A stretch of DNA of 64,000 bases, from positions 8,644,775-8,708,774 of the forward strand of contig OZ025271.1 in NCBI GenBank assembly GCA_964019165.1, read 5' to 3'. The notes below the pieces were generated by a model that searched no databases, had not been told where the DNA came from, and saw only the letters and a list, made by a program, of their open reading frames with translations. Position numbers and translations under genes: made by a program. Within the stretch, counting starts at the first letter, position 1. Each line of letters starts with the position of its first letter. Source of the stretch: Mastigias papua. Lineage: Eukaryota > Cnidaria > Scyphozoa > Rhizostomeae > Mastigiidae. Of this stretch, positions 11,991 through 24,724 are shown piece by piece.

Positions 11991-14454
11991 GCAGTATGCG
12001 ATGTTTTTTTTGCACAACAGAAGGCAGAATGCGTACTTATAAGAAAACGCGTACTTAGGCAGCTGTCATTTATAATGGTGGGTAAAGGGGTGGAAGAATT
12101 TTTGAGACGAATGGAAAAGTTTTCTGGCCCCATTCACTATATCTAATAATATTTGAAACCCTATTTTTAAAAGATTTCATACCCCATGATATTGGGCTAA
12201 TCATGTCATGCATCCACATTCTTTTTACTTATATATTATGTTGAGTTCTCCATATAATTTGTTGCAATGGTGAGAGGTTGTCTCAAAAAGTTGAGGAAAG
12301 GACCCTTTGAAATTGTGACGATGAAGGAACATTTATTAGAAGAAAATTTTGCAAAAATATTGCAATATTCCATATTAGACGATTAACGAACTTGACAGAA
12401 AAAGGTGTTTTTGCTGTTGAAGCTGTGGGCATCATTGAATCATTGATCGATTTTGGATTTGGATCAAGAGCTGGAAAATACCAAAGATGTCAAATGGATG
12501 TAAAAAAGTAAGCTGAAAAAGTAAGGGAATTAAAGAGACAAAGAGCATTTATTAAGTCTGTTCAAATATTGTCTCTTATGCACTCATAAGAAAAGGATAA
12601 CATTATACAATTAACATATATATCGTTTATGGTATGAATGTATTTAAAAAATGTGATATCCCAGCATTTGGCTTAGCAAATAATAATTGATAACCCAATA
12701 AAAGAAAGCAAACAAATTTCACACCCCTCCAAAACTTCTTTCACCCCTGTACCCAGAATTAAAAAATGACAGCTCCCTTAGGCTGTTTCGTTTCATTTCA
12801 GGAATATGCTGAGAAGAATTGAGAAGATTGTTTAACAAATGAACTTGAATTAGCATCAGACTTTATGTATCGATGTTGTGTCATGTCAAAGTGTATGCAT
12901 AACTTCATGATGTTAGGCCCAATCCATGTGGTAGAAGGACTTCTGGAGTCAGTTGAAGTTATGCACGATTGCCGGTGTGCTATTGAGAACATCAATGGAC
13001 TTTTTAATTATTTATGCACTGTTTTAGTGCAATATATGATAATTGTCCTTTTCATGTAACCTAATTTCTTTCTGAAAAGGAGAACAGTCATGAGCTCGAT
13101 AATATACTCTATCTGTGTTATCAACTATTCTCAAATAAGCTCCCATACAGTTCAAACACGCAGTTTCAGAATATAGACAAACTCTAGACATCCCAGAAGC
13201 CTACCTTGCAAAATATTGTTTTGTTCTTCAAGCGGGATCATATTCTACAAGTTTAGTAAGTGAATTAAAATACAATATATTCATCGCATTGCATTAAAAG
13301 TGCCTGAATTAATAGGTTAATTTTAATGCAATATTTTATTTCTGCACATCAAAATTAACCTTCAATGGTTTGTTGCGTTCACCTTTACATTGTCTACATA
13401 TATTGGATCTATTTGATGAACGAAATTTATATCTTAATAATCAATTATATCACCAAGTAAAACATACTGTTGATGAAAGAAATAGGAAATGCGTAGGAGA
13501 AAAGTTCGCGGTAAAAGTCTCATTGGGTATGATTAATGAAGTATCGAAACAGATATTGGTATGCAGCCTCCATTTACAGATACATCAAATATCGTAAACG
13601 AGATAGAAGTATTGGAAGATGGCGTCTGAAAATGTTGCCATGTGCAATCAAAACAATCTCCTAAGAATTGTAATTATTATGTAAAGAGCTAAGTCATTGA
13701 AGTAGATAGGTAATGGGGAACGTTATTTTGTTTATACTCATGATTGCTCAACGGATCTTGCAAGATGTGAACACTGCTGTCATACTGTGCCTGTCATCGG
13801 GCCCAGTTTACTAGTGAAAGACACAGTCATATCTGCTGGCATTTAAAACAGGTAAGTAAATTCAACAAGTATACACCGAACTATATCAACACATATAATC
13901 TCTTGTTTGTAATTAATGGGTTTGTTTCTGTGCATGTGGCGAAATAACACGTTTATTTGTAAGTTACACCGTAGTTGTTTACATATGCATTTAAAGCTTT
14001 TTTCATTTACTCATAGTTGACTGCACGCTTTTCTAACCCAGGATAACCTTATATGTAGAAAAACAATCACTTTATGATTGTTTTTAGGTAATGCGGGGTC
14101 ATTTCAAAGGTTTTGTTTTTGATTTCGTGGTTGTATAGACTTTTCTTATTTTTGAAATACAGGGCCCTTTTTTCACAAGAATTCACAAGTTTTCACCTAT
14201 TAGCCAAATAGAATTAGGACAATTTGATGAGTGAGGTGTTTACAACATCCTCTTGTACTTCCGTTGCTCCATAAATGGATAGAGAAGTACGAACAATTGG
14301 TGTTTTTATTTACACAATAATATGCCAGTTCTTCTGTTATGTTAGTTCTTTTCGTCATGTGAAAACCATTACAAAGTGTGTATGTTGGCTCTCTATAGTT
14401 TTGGTATTTACAGTTAACTGGAAAACGCAAAGCGATTACGCCTGGAATACCTAG
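11991..14454. other. No recognised gene
   Basis: AT-rich sequence. The open frames at 12865-13059 and 13370-13597 are short and match no family I know. I see no splice-bounded coding pattern. Confidence 0.5.
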
Positions 14455-14610
14455 ATAGAGGTAGGGCATTGGAAGCAGATTGCCCCGGGCCCAAAATCCT
14501 GAGAAGGGGGCCATAGTTATAACATAACTCTTTGGTGATTGCATCAACTATGAAACTTCACATTGACCTCATAAGGGGTCACATGTTTTCATTTATCCTG
14601 GCATTCAACA
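14455..14610. repeat. Dispersed repeat, copy 1 of 2
   Basis: The run GCCCCGGGCCC...AATCCTGAG...CTCTTTGGTGATTGCA matches 43100-43260, which reads GCCCCAGGCAAC...ACCTGAGG...CTCTTTGGTTATTGCA. Both continue for about 60 bp with matching GGGG(C/T) and CATTT blocks. Family unknown. Confidence 0.5.
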
Positions 14611-15862
14611 CAACTCTTGGGGTTTGATAGGGCTTCCTGTAGATTACTCTAAATCTTCAAACTACCCCTTTCAAATAAGCCCCCCTGCCAGAACTTCAAA
14701 TCATTAACAATCTCGCTCATCATAGAGGTCCCAATCACAGATGATGATGAATACCCTCTTATCAACTGATACCCACATGTAAGCTGCTCTCTTTTCATTA
14801 TTGAGCAAATACCCTTCCTCTCTGATCTCCATTGTAATATTTGTTCAGCCTGGCACTGCATAAACAAGAGAGTTTCTGTCTGTTTGGGTAATGCGTTTTG
14901 ATGCCTTTGGTCTGGTTCTATGAAGTTACACATGTATTACATAATGGGAGACAGTCAGAACAACATATATTTTTGCCTGTCAAAAGCAAGATAGAAAAAC
15001 CTGATCTGATTTCCCTGACTTTTTTTTAACATGTCCATCTTTTAAGAAAGGGAAGAATGAGAACATAATGACATGGGATGTGTCAAAGATATTCTTTTTT
15101 CTAATGTGTTTGACATCCACTAGGTGAAAACAAAAGTAGAAAAGGACTGTGTATTTCTGGCTTTAGGGATACATACATTTGACTGTAAGCATAGGTTAAT
15201 TTTTACCAAATTCTTGAGTAACACAACATAATAACTTGTTGACTTTTCAGTTAAATTGTTTATTTCAAACCTTTGTTAGGACACTAGATTGCATATAATC
15301 ATCTAAGGAGATAAGCACTGTAAAATGAAAAGAAATGTGTTAAAAATCAGCCCTATAAAATATAATCTTCATTATTTAGAGAACTAAAAGTTAAACTGTC
15401 TCCCCTTGGCATCAACCATGGTTGTTCCTCTGGGGCAGGGAAAAACATCTAGCAAGTGAAGACAGCTACCATAACTAGTTTTAAGAGGTCTGCTGGCTCA
15501 GAAATGCTTGGTAAAGATCTTGCACAGTTCAGCATTTTTCTTCAAGCATTCTTCAAAGTGTCATTTGCAAAGGGCTTGGTTCACTGTTCAGCCTCTCCAT
15601 TTTTATGATGATGCATGGTCCTTGCCTTTGGCATTTGTGAAATGCAGGTCAACAGGCAATGTAGAATGCAGGTCACACTGGTGGCTACTTGTAATTTTAT
15701 GAGAAGGCTCTGCAGCCATATCTATGTCATATTAAAGCCAGACTAGAAGCCATCAATAAAGTCATGAATGAATCCAAAAATGTTTTCAGATAATAAATCA
15801 ACAACTTGGTAAATCAATAATAATGCACATCCATGTCAATATGCAATAATTAAACTACCATG
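14611..15862. other. No gene; one CAAATAAGCCCCCC motif
   Basis: Near 14640-14690 the motif CTTTCAAATAAGCCCCCC relates to the CGAATAAGCCCC family. The remainder (to 15862) has no recognised feature. Confidence 0.5.
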
Positions 15863-16580
15863 CAGGCTTTTTCTTTTCATGTGAGCGATCACTCATGATC
15901 ATGTAAGCACATGTGCAAACCAAGCAACGGGAGCTTTTCATCGCTCGTGCAAAATGGTAAATCTTGTCAAATATCGCTGTGTAATTTTGGAAGAAAATCA
16001 CTAATCCTGTTGTCAAAATATGTGAAAGTTGTCAACAAATCCATTTACCCATCTGAGGTGGTTGCTGCTGGAATTTTTTCTACTCTTATTCATTTTGTTT
16101 CCTTACTAATGCCTATGTAAATCAATTTACACCACTTCTACTTCCAAGCATTTTTATGCATATGGTTGATAAAATTACACATTGGAGAGGCATTTTCTCT
16201 TTTCAACTCAATTTCAAAGTCAAAGCACATGAGTTTTGAAACTCCGAGATACAGATGAGCGTGATTCCTCTCAATTTACAGCTACCAATGAATTTTAAGG
16301 GGGTATTTAGCCATTGCAAGAGGGGATTTAGGATTATAATAATGGTTAATTTTCATTGACATCCAAGTGATTTCTAACAGGGTTATACTGTTTTCATAAG
16401 GCTTTTAGCAATATGCATTGGTTTTTTATCATATGCCAAGCCCATGGCAAAGTAGTTCTTTATGTTACTTCCGTAATCAACATGATAATGTATATATCTT
16501 TACCTGAGCGATCGCTCATGCAAGAGAAATCATGCGAGCATTTGTCCACTTGCTTGAGCTATTTCTTATGAAAAAGCCTG
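15863..16580. mobile_element. Short TIR element (CAGGC termini), 718 bp
   Basis: It begins CAGGCTTTTTC and ends GAAAAAGCCTG, an inverted pair of 11 bp with looser complementarity further in. Subterminal GAGCGATCACTC and GAGCGATCGCTC occur on the two sides. The flanks read ACCATG before and GCCATG after, a possible 6-bp duplication with one mismatch. No coding capacity is visible. A similar arrangement occurs at 38386-39016. Confidence 0.5.
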
Positions 16581-17799
16581 GCCATGTGCTTACTTTGCAA
16601 CTATCAGAGCAATTTGTGGTTTGAAAAAATTTTCTAGGAAACATCTCTGGTGATAATTTATTGGAATTAAAATCAGGTATGCAGAATTCTGACCCTTGTG
16701 TGTACAGCACATTGTAATATTGACTGCATTTTGCAATATGTTAAGTCACATTGTGTTGTATGGGCATTTACCTCTTCCCTAGACTTGAAACATTTGCCAA
16801 TAAACATTGGGAATAATTTCCAAGATAAAATAACAGCATGCTTATTAGTAGTGTCTGAACTAGCTTCGTTATCTCCACAATGTCATGGAATCAAAACCAG
16901 CAAAGAGCAGCAGTATAATATTAAGCTTCAAAATATAATATTTCTAAACAATATGAATACAACCTTTCATGACTGGTTTCTACAACATATGTTTAATAAA
17001 TAACATAAGTGATCTGGATTACTCCAACTCCCCAAACTCCATAATCAACAATGGCCAATGTTTATAAGTGCATGTGTGTCTCCCCATATCTCCATTAGAC
17101 TAGTTTTTCTCTTCACAGTGTGCAAATGAAAGGCAACAAAATACAGCAGGTGGATACAAGCCTTTCCCACAGCCTTGGCCAGTTAAAAACTTCCAATTAA
17201 CTTTCTGGTATATCCATGATCTGCATTTTACTTGACCTAGTAATCTGCACTTTATAGTTGCCCCCCTTGTCCTAGGTTGTTGTTGAAGTATACAAATTGC
17301 TAAGTTATGAAATAACAATACCTGTTTACTTTTGGATTACTTAAATTGCCCTTCATGCTAGGCATTGGGTAGGATCCATATGGTTGCAGATGATGTAGGA
17401 TGTAGCATAGGAGCAGATCATTATATTGATGTCCAAATGCAGTTTTTTATAACTTGTTAAGTTCTTGTCTTTCAGGATGTTATTGAGATATTTGCTCATT
17501 TATGTACTCTTACATGCATCAGTTTTGCACGTCCAAATTCTTACTTTTTAATTCTCTTCTTAGTGTTGTTTTTTCTTCCTTCTGAGAAGTACATATCAAT
17601 AGCAATAATCGATTTTATGATTTTATGTTGTTTTTTTCAAATCCACAGCAAAATGTAATCTCATTACTCACATGCCCACAAATAGACATTTTTGTTCCTT
17701 TCTCAACTTGGCTATCTCAGAAGTTAATAGTCAATCAGCTTATTGTGTATTTGGACTCAAATATATTATTACATGAGAATCAGTCTGATTTTCAACTCT
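16581..17799. other. No recognised gene
   Basis: Open frames here, such as 16698-17003 and 17100-17318, have no family signature. I see no repeat copy shared with the rest of the window. Confidence 0.45.
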
Positions 17800-18010
17800 G
17801 ACACCTTGTTTCTAGAGCCCTCATGGTTAGCACTCAATGATTTATGCCAGAATATAGATAAAGGAAATTACACCAGTCTGATTTTAATTGACTTGAAGAA
17901 TGGTTTCAATACAGTTGATCTGGAAACCCCACTCAAAAAAGCAAATGTATAGAGTAACTTGTGTGGAACATTACTGGTTCATAACATACTCGGATAAGAC
18001 CACAATTAGT
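17800..18010 (+). pseudogene. Decayed LINE reverse-transcriptase fragment
   Basis: The frame at 17840-17950 reads Leu-Asn-Asp-Leu-Cys, then Ile-Asp-Lys-Gly-Asn-Tyr, then Leu-Ile-Asp-Leu-Lys-Asn-Gly-Phe-Asn-Thr-Val. This is the jockey/CR1-type block normally ending Lys-Lys-Ala-Phe-Asp-Thr-Val. A frameshift leads to Trp-Phe-Ile-Thr-Tyr-Ser-Asp-Lys, the next block. Key residues are altered (Phe-Asn for Phe-Asp), so it is inactive. Confidence 0.65.
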
Positions 18011-19129
18011 TGCTTCTTTCTTTGCAGAAATCTTAATGTCATCATGCATGCCAATGCTACATCCCTTTTCCTCTCCTCTGATTAGTTTAATGAACTAAAA
18101 TTCCCTTGAACTTAAATCAATTGAAGCTGCAGCATTGGCTTCATGTATATAAACTTTCATTGAATGTTGTGAGGGTACACTCACATTTTATAATCTCTGC
18201 TACAAACATCTCTGAGAATGAAAGTCACCATGAAAACCAGCAGTTAGTTAGATCAACTAGGACAAATGTCACTTTTACAAGCTTTTTAGAAATATTGAAG
18301 TAGAATTTTGCAAGTCTAATCATCACATGGCAGTGAATGGCATCGATTATAAGTTGCCAGTTTTTGGCACGTCCTAAGTAATAGCCTTTGTTGTACTTGG
18401 AGCCTTTGTTGTACTCATTGTAAATCAAGCTGTGCCCAGAAAGGATCTTGATTAAGCACAAGTACCTAAAGTATTGTTGGTTTTAGAGCATGATTTATTT
18501 CAACTTTCAGATCAAATCATCATTAAGCTAATCATGTAAGATCATGTGTAGGTCTGGGTAATCCAGAATCATCCTTTCTCACTCTTTGGAGTGGATAGTG
18601 ATACCCTGCAAGTTGATTACAACTTGCAATACAGCAACCTTCTTATATTCTTTTAGCACATCAAACATTCCTAAAATGCAGTCCCCATGTTGGTTTGCTT
18701 TTTTTGATTGTTTTCTATGTATTTTGAATGCATTTTTAGGATGGGTTCCAAATCAAAGCTTCTGACATGTTCAAGGAGCTTACTTTTTAAGGCACCTTTG
18801 TGTTGCTCAGAGCAAGAGCTAATAAATATAAGATTTACTGGTTTCCTCTATTAAAGTGTATTTCAAAGATTTGTCCATTGTTTACACGTTCTTTCAAGCC
18901 TATTTCTTATCCACTTGGAATATCTTGTTTTTTCTTACTAACCATTGAGAAGAATACTTTCACTATATTGAGAAGAATATTTAATTGTATTCCTTACAAC
19001 TGGCACACTTTTTCCCAAATCAAACATTTACTTAAGTTTCAGTATGCAGGATGACGGATGTTTGACTTGGCCATTATAGTAGCAATTAGTTCCCTTAGAG
19101 TAAAAAATCATAATCATGGCTGGTCAACT
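18011..19129. other. No recognised gene
   Basis: AT-rich, with several short open frames (18106-18303, 18225-18461, 18800-19054) that match nothing I recognise. They could be further decayed LINE sequence. Confidence 0.4.
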
Positions 19130-19213
19130 AATTCTCTAAAGTAGATGTCTTCTCTCTACATGGTCACTAATATTAGTGACCATGTAGAGAGAAGATAGCT
19201 ACTTTAGAGAATT
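19130..19213. repeat. 84-bp inverted repeat without spacer
   Basis: Left arm 19130-19171 and right arm 19172-19213 are 42 bp each and pair with two mismatches (GATG against GCTA on the compared strand). The centre is ACTAATATTAGT, with no loop. The arms include TTCTCTCTACATGGTCACTA and its complement. Such a structure could extrude as a cruciform. Confidence 0.95.
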
Positions 19214-20029
19214 ATTCTCAAAATGTTCTGATACTATAGAAAGTTGTCATACTCATCAGAAACTGATCTTGCAATACCACTCCTAAATAAACCAATGGAC
19301 AGAAGGGTTTTTTACTTTCACAGTACAAAACTGTGAAACAGTCTAGTAGCACAAAAAAACTGCCATTTAGCCTCAAATGCCTGCAAAGACCTGCACTTTT
19401 TGCAGATACTGATTTTATTTCAGTGTTACATTCTTTCTTTATTCTATTATTATTGCAAAATAACTTCTAGTGTCAGCACTGGCACCATTAATTAACCTAT
19501 ATCATTCATTAGTACTCTATCATAAGATCTTCAAAGGCGTTTATAATGCAGCAAATTTGTAAAAAGTAGCAACAGCTATTACTGACATATTTAAGATTAT
19601 GAGATGTTGTTCTTATGTCCGTTGATGGGCTATATTGTTGAGAAAAGCAATCATCATTGCAGTTCTCAAGGCATAAAGAATTGGTTCATGTTCAAGTTTC
19701 AATAATTTTAAAAATTCCATAGCAAATTACAAGTTCGTTTTAATCAACACCTACAAGTAACATTGGTAGCAACAAAAATAAGGTAATAGTTTACAAGAAA
19801 GCTAAACACAAACACAAGGCAACATTAAAACAACAAAATGATATGATAATATACAGCGATAACTAATCTAATTTACTTTGAAAGACATTTTGTAAGTATG
19901 GGATTTCTTTATCGAGGAGCTCCCACAATAGTTATACTAATTTAGGAGAGGGCATCCACGGTACTGAAAACACATTACTTTGCAATTGTACCACCTTTAG
20001 TTTGTTAGGAGATTGTAGAAATGTTTAAA
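19214..20029. other. No gene; short dispersed motif
   Basis: TAGTGTCAGCACTGGCACCAT near 19470 recurs almost exactly near 21495 (TAGTGTCAGCACTGGCCCCAT). The rest is unassigned AT-rich sequence, some of which may be the 3' UTR of the LINE at 20030-21012. Confidence 0.4.
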
Positions 20030-21012
20030 GATATTTTAAACTTGGTATTTTGTGGATAGTATACAGGATATAAGTTTGTGAGAAAAAATAGAAACAGATG
20101 GGGATTGTTAAATGACATCAGAAATACTGTTCCAAGATATGGTGCCTGCATATCTAGCAGATCTTAAATCATATTACAATGTATTTTTTCAAAACATAAA
20201 TATAGCACCTTTAGAGGCCTGATGAACTGCTGTCAATGTTTCAAAAAAAGTATGAAAAAGTAAAGGAGAAATCTTTTTGACAGATTCATACACAAAAGTA
20301 AGAAGTTTTAAATCAAATAGATCTTATAACTTAAGAATTTTTAAATCAGAAGAATTGGAATAGATGGGAGTAGTCCATGTGTACTATTATACACTCTATG
20401 TACATTTCAATGTATTTTGAAATTGGTAATATCATGTGGGACTTGTAAAAGCAAAGTGCTAACAACTTTCTTTTTAAGGAGATAGACTGTTTTAGTACGA
20501 TTGTAATAGGTAAGGCCCCAAACAATGATTCCATGTTTGAGAAATGAGGAAAACAATGAATTATATAAAGATACTAAGACACTGGTTGGTAGAAGATACC
20601 TCACTTTGAAAAACATACTGTACATTCTTGAGGGTTTTTGGAAAGTTCACTTAAATGATACTTGCAGCCTGGATTTTCATCCAAAAAGGAGACCAAGAAA
20701 CTTCATATATTTAGCCTGTTTTACATATTGATTGCAAATTTTTATATTCATGCTGTCATTCAAAGAATTTTGTGCAGAGTGTAAAATAACAAAGTTTGTT
20801 TTATCAATATTTAAAGCAAGTTTGTTGGCATTTAGCCACTTTTTACCATTTCTGAGCTCTTTATTTACAACTTTTTGAAAATTACTTAAACTATGAGACT
20901 CAAAGTAGTTGCTTGTATCATTAACACAGAGATAAGAAGACAACATGGAAGATGAGTGGGGAGGATCATTAATGTAAATTAAGAACAAAAGTGGCCCAAG
21001 GCAGATCCCATA
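20030..21012 (-). pseudogene. Decayed LINE ORF2 C-terminal half
   Basis: On the minus strand from 21012: Gly-Pro-Leu-Leu-Phe-Leu-Ile-Tyr-Ile-Asn-Asp, a damaged catalytic box (Cys-Val-Asn-Asp for Phe-Ala-Asp-Asp), Lys-Trp-Leu-Asn-Ala-Asn-Lys-Leu-Ala-Leu-Asn, and Phe-Leu-Gly. After a frameshift comes Leu-Tyr-Asn-Ser-Leu-Phe...Tyr/His-Gly-Ile...Trp-Gly. Then Asp-Leu-Lys-Ile-Leu-Lys-Leu with a stop, and Tyr-Gly-Leu-Arg-Ser-Ala-Arg...Trp-Asn-Ser-Ile near 20120. The order is that of a LINE C-terminus. Several frameshifts, at least one stop and the lost Ala-Asp-Asp make it inactive. Confidence 0.8.
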
Positions 21013-22355
21013 GCTGGTGTCTGTCTATACACTATAAAAGCTCTTCACCTATCAGTTTTGTAGACTGCACTTGAAGCTTTTACCTACATGTCCCCACTGA
21101 TTAATCTATACCAGTAGAAGTCAATCGGAGATCATGCTATCTTTATTGTGCAAGAGAGATATTCAATTGCTAGATAGTCCATCTTGAATGCACCTTTTAC
21201 TTGTTACTTCCAACAAGTGACCTGTCATCTTTTCAAAATTGGGTGAAGTTCAAACTGCTCGACTTTCAGAACAAGGTGAGACTTGGAGCTAAAATGTCCA
21301 AACCTTGTTTATTTCCTGGGTATCTACCTTTCATGTACAAATCCACTAAAAGTAAGATGGTGAGTTACATTCCATCTTAGTTTGTCTCTCTTGGATACAG
21401 AATACTCCTTACCTACTGTTATTTTGAAAAGCTACTCTATGCAGTATACTTCACTACCTTGGCAACCTGCAATCTTACACCCACTTCAATAAAATGTTAG
21501 TGTCAGCACTGGCCCCATATTTAAATTTATGAGACTATAGTGTTATGCTAAGTTAAAGAATTATATTGTCTCTCAAGTATAGTCACCACAGCAACTCTGG
21601 ATGCACGAAATTGAATCTTTTCAAAGGAGGGGCCAACCCATAGACTGTCAATGCATACATCTCTTGTATACAGCCAGGCTACCTTCATCTTAGGCTACAA
21701 TCAGAGTCCCTTATACACTGTGCCCTCAGAGACCAAGTGCACAGTATAAATTCTTCTGAAGAAATGTTCTATTTCAAGCACAAACCCCATTGCCTGATTG
21801 GCATTTTTCATCTGTAATCAATCACAGATTCTTACATGCTATCTTTTTGTGCATAGAACACATTCAATTTTTAGAGCTATTCTCTATGATTTATGATATT
21901 TTGATACTGAGACGTCAGTCCCTTTTATTTCTGGCACAGTTGATTGAATGTTAGTCTAATTGATACCAGATTGTTATCAAGAGAATTGCTTCAAATCATA
22001 GAGCTTAAGTATTTGTTGATCTTAGTTCTATAACTTATGGAATTGTAGTAGACAGGTATAGACAAGTTATTTTGAAATTCCTTTGATATCATTGTTCAAA
22101 TGTCTTTTGTAATGGTATTGAAATCATATTTGTAAAGGTATCAACTGAATTGAATAATAATTAGGAGGACATTTTGGTTTGTACATGCAGTGGTAGTTTG
22201 TAAAGTCTTGTAAAGTCTGCGTGTTACCAATGATCAATTGAATTGTCTGTTTGTTGTTTTCTCAGATCTCTTTTGTCAAGTACTCTAGAGTTGTTATGAA
22301 TATTTTTTCATCAGCTCAATAGAGCCTTTGGTCATATACAGAAGTCATTTCTTAC
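21013..22355. other. No recognised gene
   Basis: AT-rich. Apart from the TAGTGTCAGCACTGGC motif near 21495 I see no repeat or coding signal. Confidence 0.45.
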
Positions 22356-23275
22356 TATCATTTGGTCATTTTGTGCTATGTTGTTAGAACATATAGATAA
22401 TATGTGGCAAACCTGTTCCAAATTTGTCCATTAATTTTTTACATGTTTATTTTTTGTATGGTGCAATAGGAAGAGTACCCTTCTGCACAAAGTGATTTAG
22501 AAGTAATGATGACAGTACGGTTCTGATGAACAGCACAGAATTAATTTGGCCTAGATAGACAGAGCCAATTGATGCATTAAATCCCCAAACATATTAGCAA
22601 AAATAAGTCTTGTATAGGAATATTTTTTGCATTTTGGGATATGGTTTATTCACTCAAGTCTCATTGTATCTGTATATGACTTCCTTATAGCATAGGATGC
22701 TCTGATAAGCATTCTCAATAACTTTTTATATTCCCTTCTAGTTTTAGTTTTTAGTATAAATGTTGCTAGATCCCCCTGCTAGTACTATTTCTCAACAGTT
22801 TAAACTGGGAGATGCCTCTTTTGCCTTCCTAGAGGGTGACATTTAAAAATGACAAATGACATTGATCATCAAACTTGAAAGAAAAGAGTAATAAAAATTC
22901 GTGTAATATTTGTGAGTGTTTGACTCAAAACATTATTGAAAGCTAGGTCTGGTTTTAAGTAAGCGTTCCTGTTCAGAAATGTCAAAATTGAGAGCATTAG
23001 TTTTCATATCTGTCTATCGTATAATAATACTGATTGTCAAACATAAGTATATTTGTTATTTGGTGCTATACTGTTAGATAATTTAGATGATATGTCACAA
23101 ACCTGTTCAAAGATTTTCAAAGGTTTGCATTTTTATTGTTATGCATGGTGCAAACGAAAGAGCACCCTTCTGCACAAAGTGATTAAAAAATAATGATGAT
23201 ATTTAAAAATGACAAATGAAATTGATCATCAAACTTGAAAGAGGGGTGAGAAAAATTCTTGTAATATTTTCTGTT
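22356..23275. repeat. Local direct duplication with a ~330-bp insertion in one copy
   Basis: 22356-22515 and 22845-22915 together match 23050-23270 in order. Shared stretches include TGGCAAACCTGTTC/TCACAAACCTGTTC, CCCTTCTGCACAAAGTGATT, ATTTAAAAATGACAAATGA and ATTGATCATCAAACTTGAAA. The first copy holds about 330 bp (22516-22844) absent from the second, with GATGAC before and GGTGAC at its end. Confidence 0.7.
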
Positions 23276-24165
23276 TTAAACTCTAAAAATTGTTCGTCAA
23301 GGCTAGGTTGCTTTTAAATAATTGTCCCTGTTCACCTTCATTGAGAAATAGACACCAAATCGCATATCATGCCAACTTTATAGGACGATCGAACAACAGA
23401 CCAATATCTTCAGCAAATATTTCGGGCATGCGAATCCTCCTCAACCTTATTTCGCCACGCTCCTGTAGATCGTTGCATCTTTATTCGGTTTCCTCCACTT
23501 TTAGTATGCACATATACACAGTCCTATAATATTTGTTCTTCGATGACACCTGATAGTGGACAAGGCTTTCCTAGATTTTACGGCATTTTAACATATTAGG
23601 CACAATCGCACGTTTTCCTACATTTTTGTGATCTTCTCTATATTTATATTATTTTTCAAGTTTTAATAATTAAATATGCTCTTATAAACAGTCGTTAAAT
23701 CTAATAGTGGACTTGGCTTTCCTTCAATTCATGACATTTTAACATTCTTACTGATCTCAATTCAAGAGAGAATTTAATTTGATTGGTCACATATTTATGA
23801 TAAGATTAAATACAGTAATCGTTTTAAATTCTGACCATTTTTCAATATTATCGCTAGTGTTTTGACTTGATTATGCTTCTCATCGGGTGTTTTGATAGAC
23901 CATCGCTCATTTGGATTCTATTTTATCAATTGGATTTTGACCATGCCATCCAACTGCATGCTTCAATCTCCTATATACAACTGCATACAATATTCTTTCT
24001 CAACTATTTCGATATAATCAGACGAACATTTTGGGGAAAACGTAGTCTTTTCAAGCCAATACAGTAGCGTCTTCACGCACAACATTTCTCTTGATTTCTT
24101 TGAAACAGCCACGGGGCTAAGGAACTAGAGGCGTAAGGCCGCCAGAATTTGTAGAACAATAGGGT
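23276..24165. other. No recognised gene
   Basis: The open frames at 23290-23529 and 23867-24067 have no family match. Two ATTGG motifs (near 23780 and 23931) anticipate the CCAAT cluster that follows. Confidence 0.4.
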
Positions 24166-24642
24166 CTATTGTTATTGACCAATCAGATTGCTCCATTTTA
24201 TCCCCTTTGGCGGCAGAGGCTGGAGCCGCCACATATGCATTTAGAGTGAGATTAGCAGCCCTTGGCCGCAAAATTGGCCGCAACTTGACTTTTTGGGACT
24301 CTTTTGTTTTGGTCAACCAATCATATTCCAATATTCCTGTGTTGATTGTTTATTTACCCAATGAAATAGCTTTATGTTACAATAGCCAATTATTCCAACA
24401 ACCAATCGACATGTAGTATTCAATATTCTCGTTTGTTCTCTACCCAGTGTCACTTGATCAATTCATTGAATTATTGGCCAATCACAGACCGTCATGTGAA
24501 TTAGCATTGAAATATCGTCCAATCAGGTAGTTTTATTTTCAAATTTTCCATTGTATTTTCCTGTGTTTTCTAGCCAATCAAGGAAGTTCAAATATGGTGG
24601 TTATTAGCCTCATTTCCGGCTTTCAGTCCAGCAGAAAGATGG
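24166..24642 (+). promoter_or_regulatory. CCAAT-rich candidate promoter
   Basis: About ten CCAAT or ATTGG pentamers occur between 24179 and 24580, several as CCAATCA. Examples are GACCAATCAG, AACCAATCAT, CCCAATGA, GGCCAATCAC, TCCAATCAGG and GCCAATCAAGG. The cluster ends at TTTCCGGCTTTCAG near 24616-24629, which combines an ETS-like TTCCGG with a pyrimidine-rich CTTTC start. That is typical of housekeeping and ribosomal-protein promoters. GC content is above the local background. Which gene it would serve is unknown. Confidence 0.45.
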
Positions 24643-24648
24643 GGGTAA
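24643..24648 (+). CDS. Possible first coding exon (Met-Gly) followed by a splice donor
   Basis: CAGCAGAAAG precedes ATGGGG, directly followed by GTAAGA, a good donor. Many ribosomal-protein and translation-factor genes split after one or two codons in this way. I searched downstream for a matching second exon of a Met-Gly protein and recognised none up to about 33 kb. The call therefore rests on the promoter-like context alone. Confidence 0.25.
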   Translation, partial: G

Positions 24649-24724
24649 GAATTTGGTGTTGTTGATATTTCTTCATTGATCTATAGTTCTTCTACTTACA
24701 AGTTAAGACTAAGTTATACTCTAC

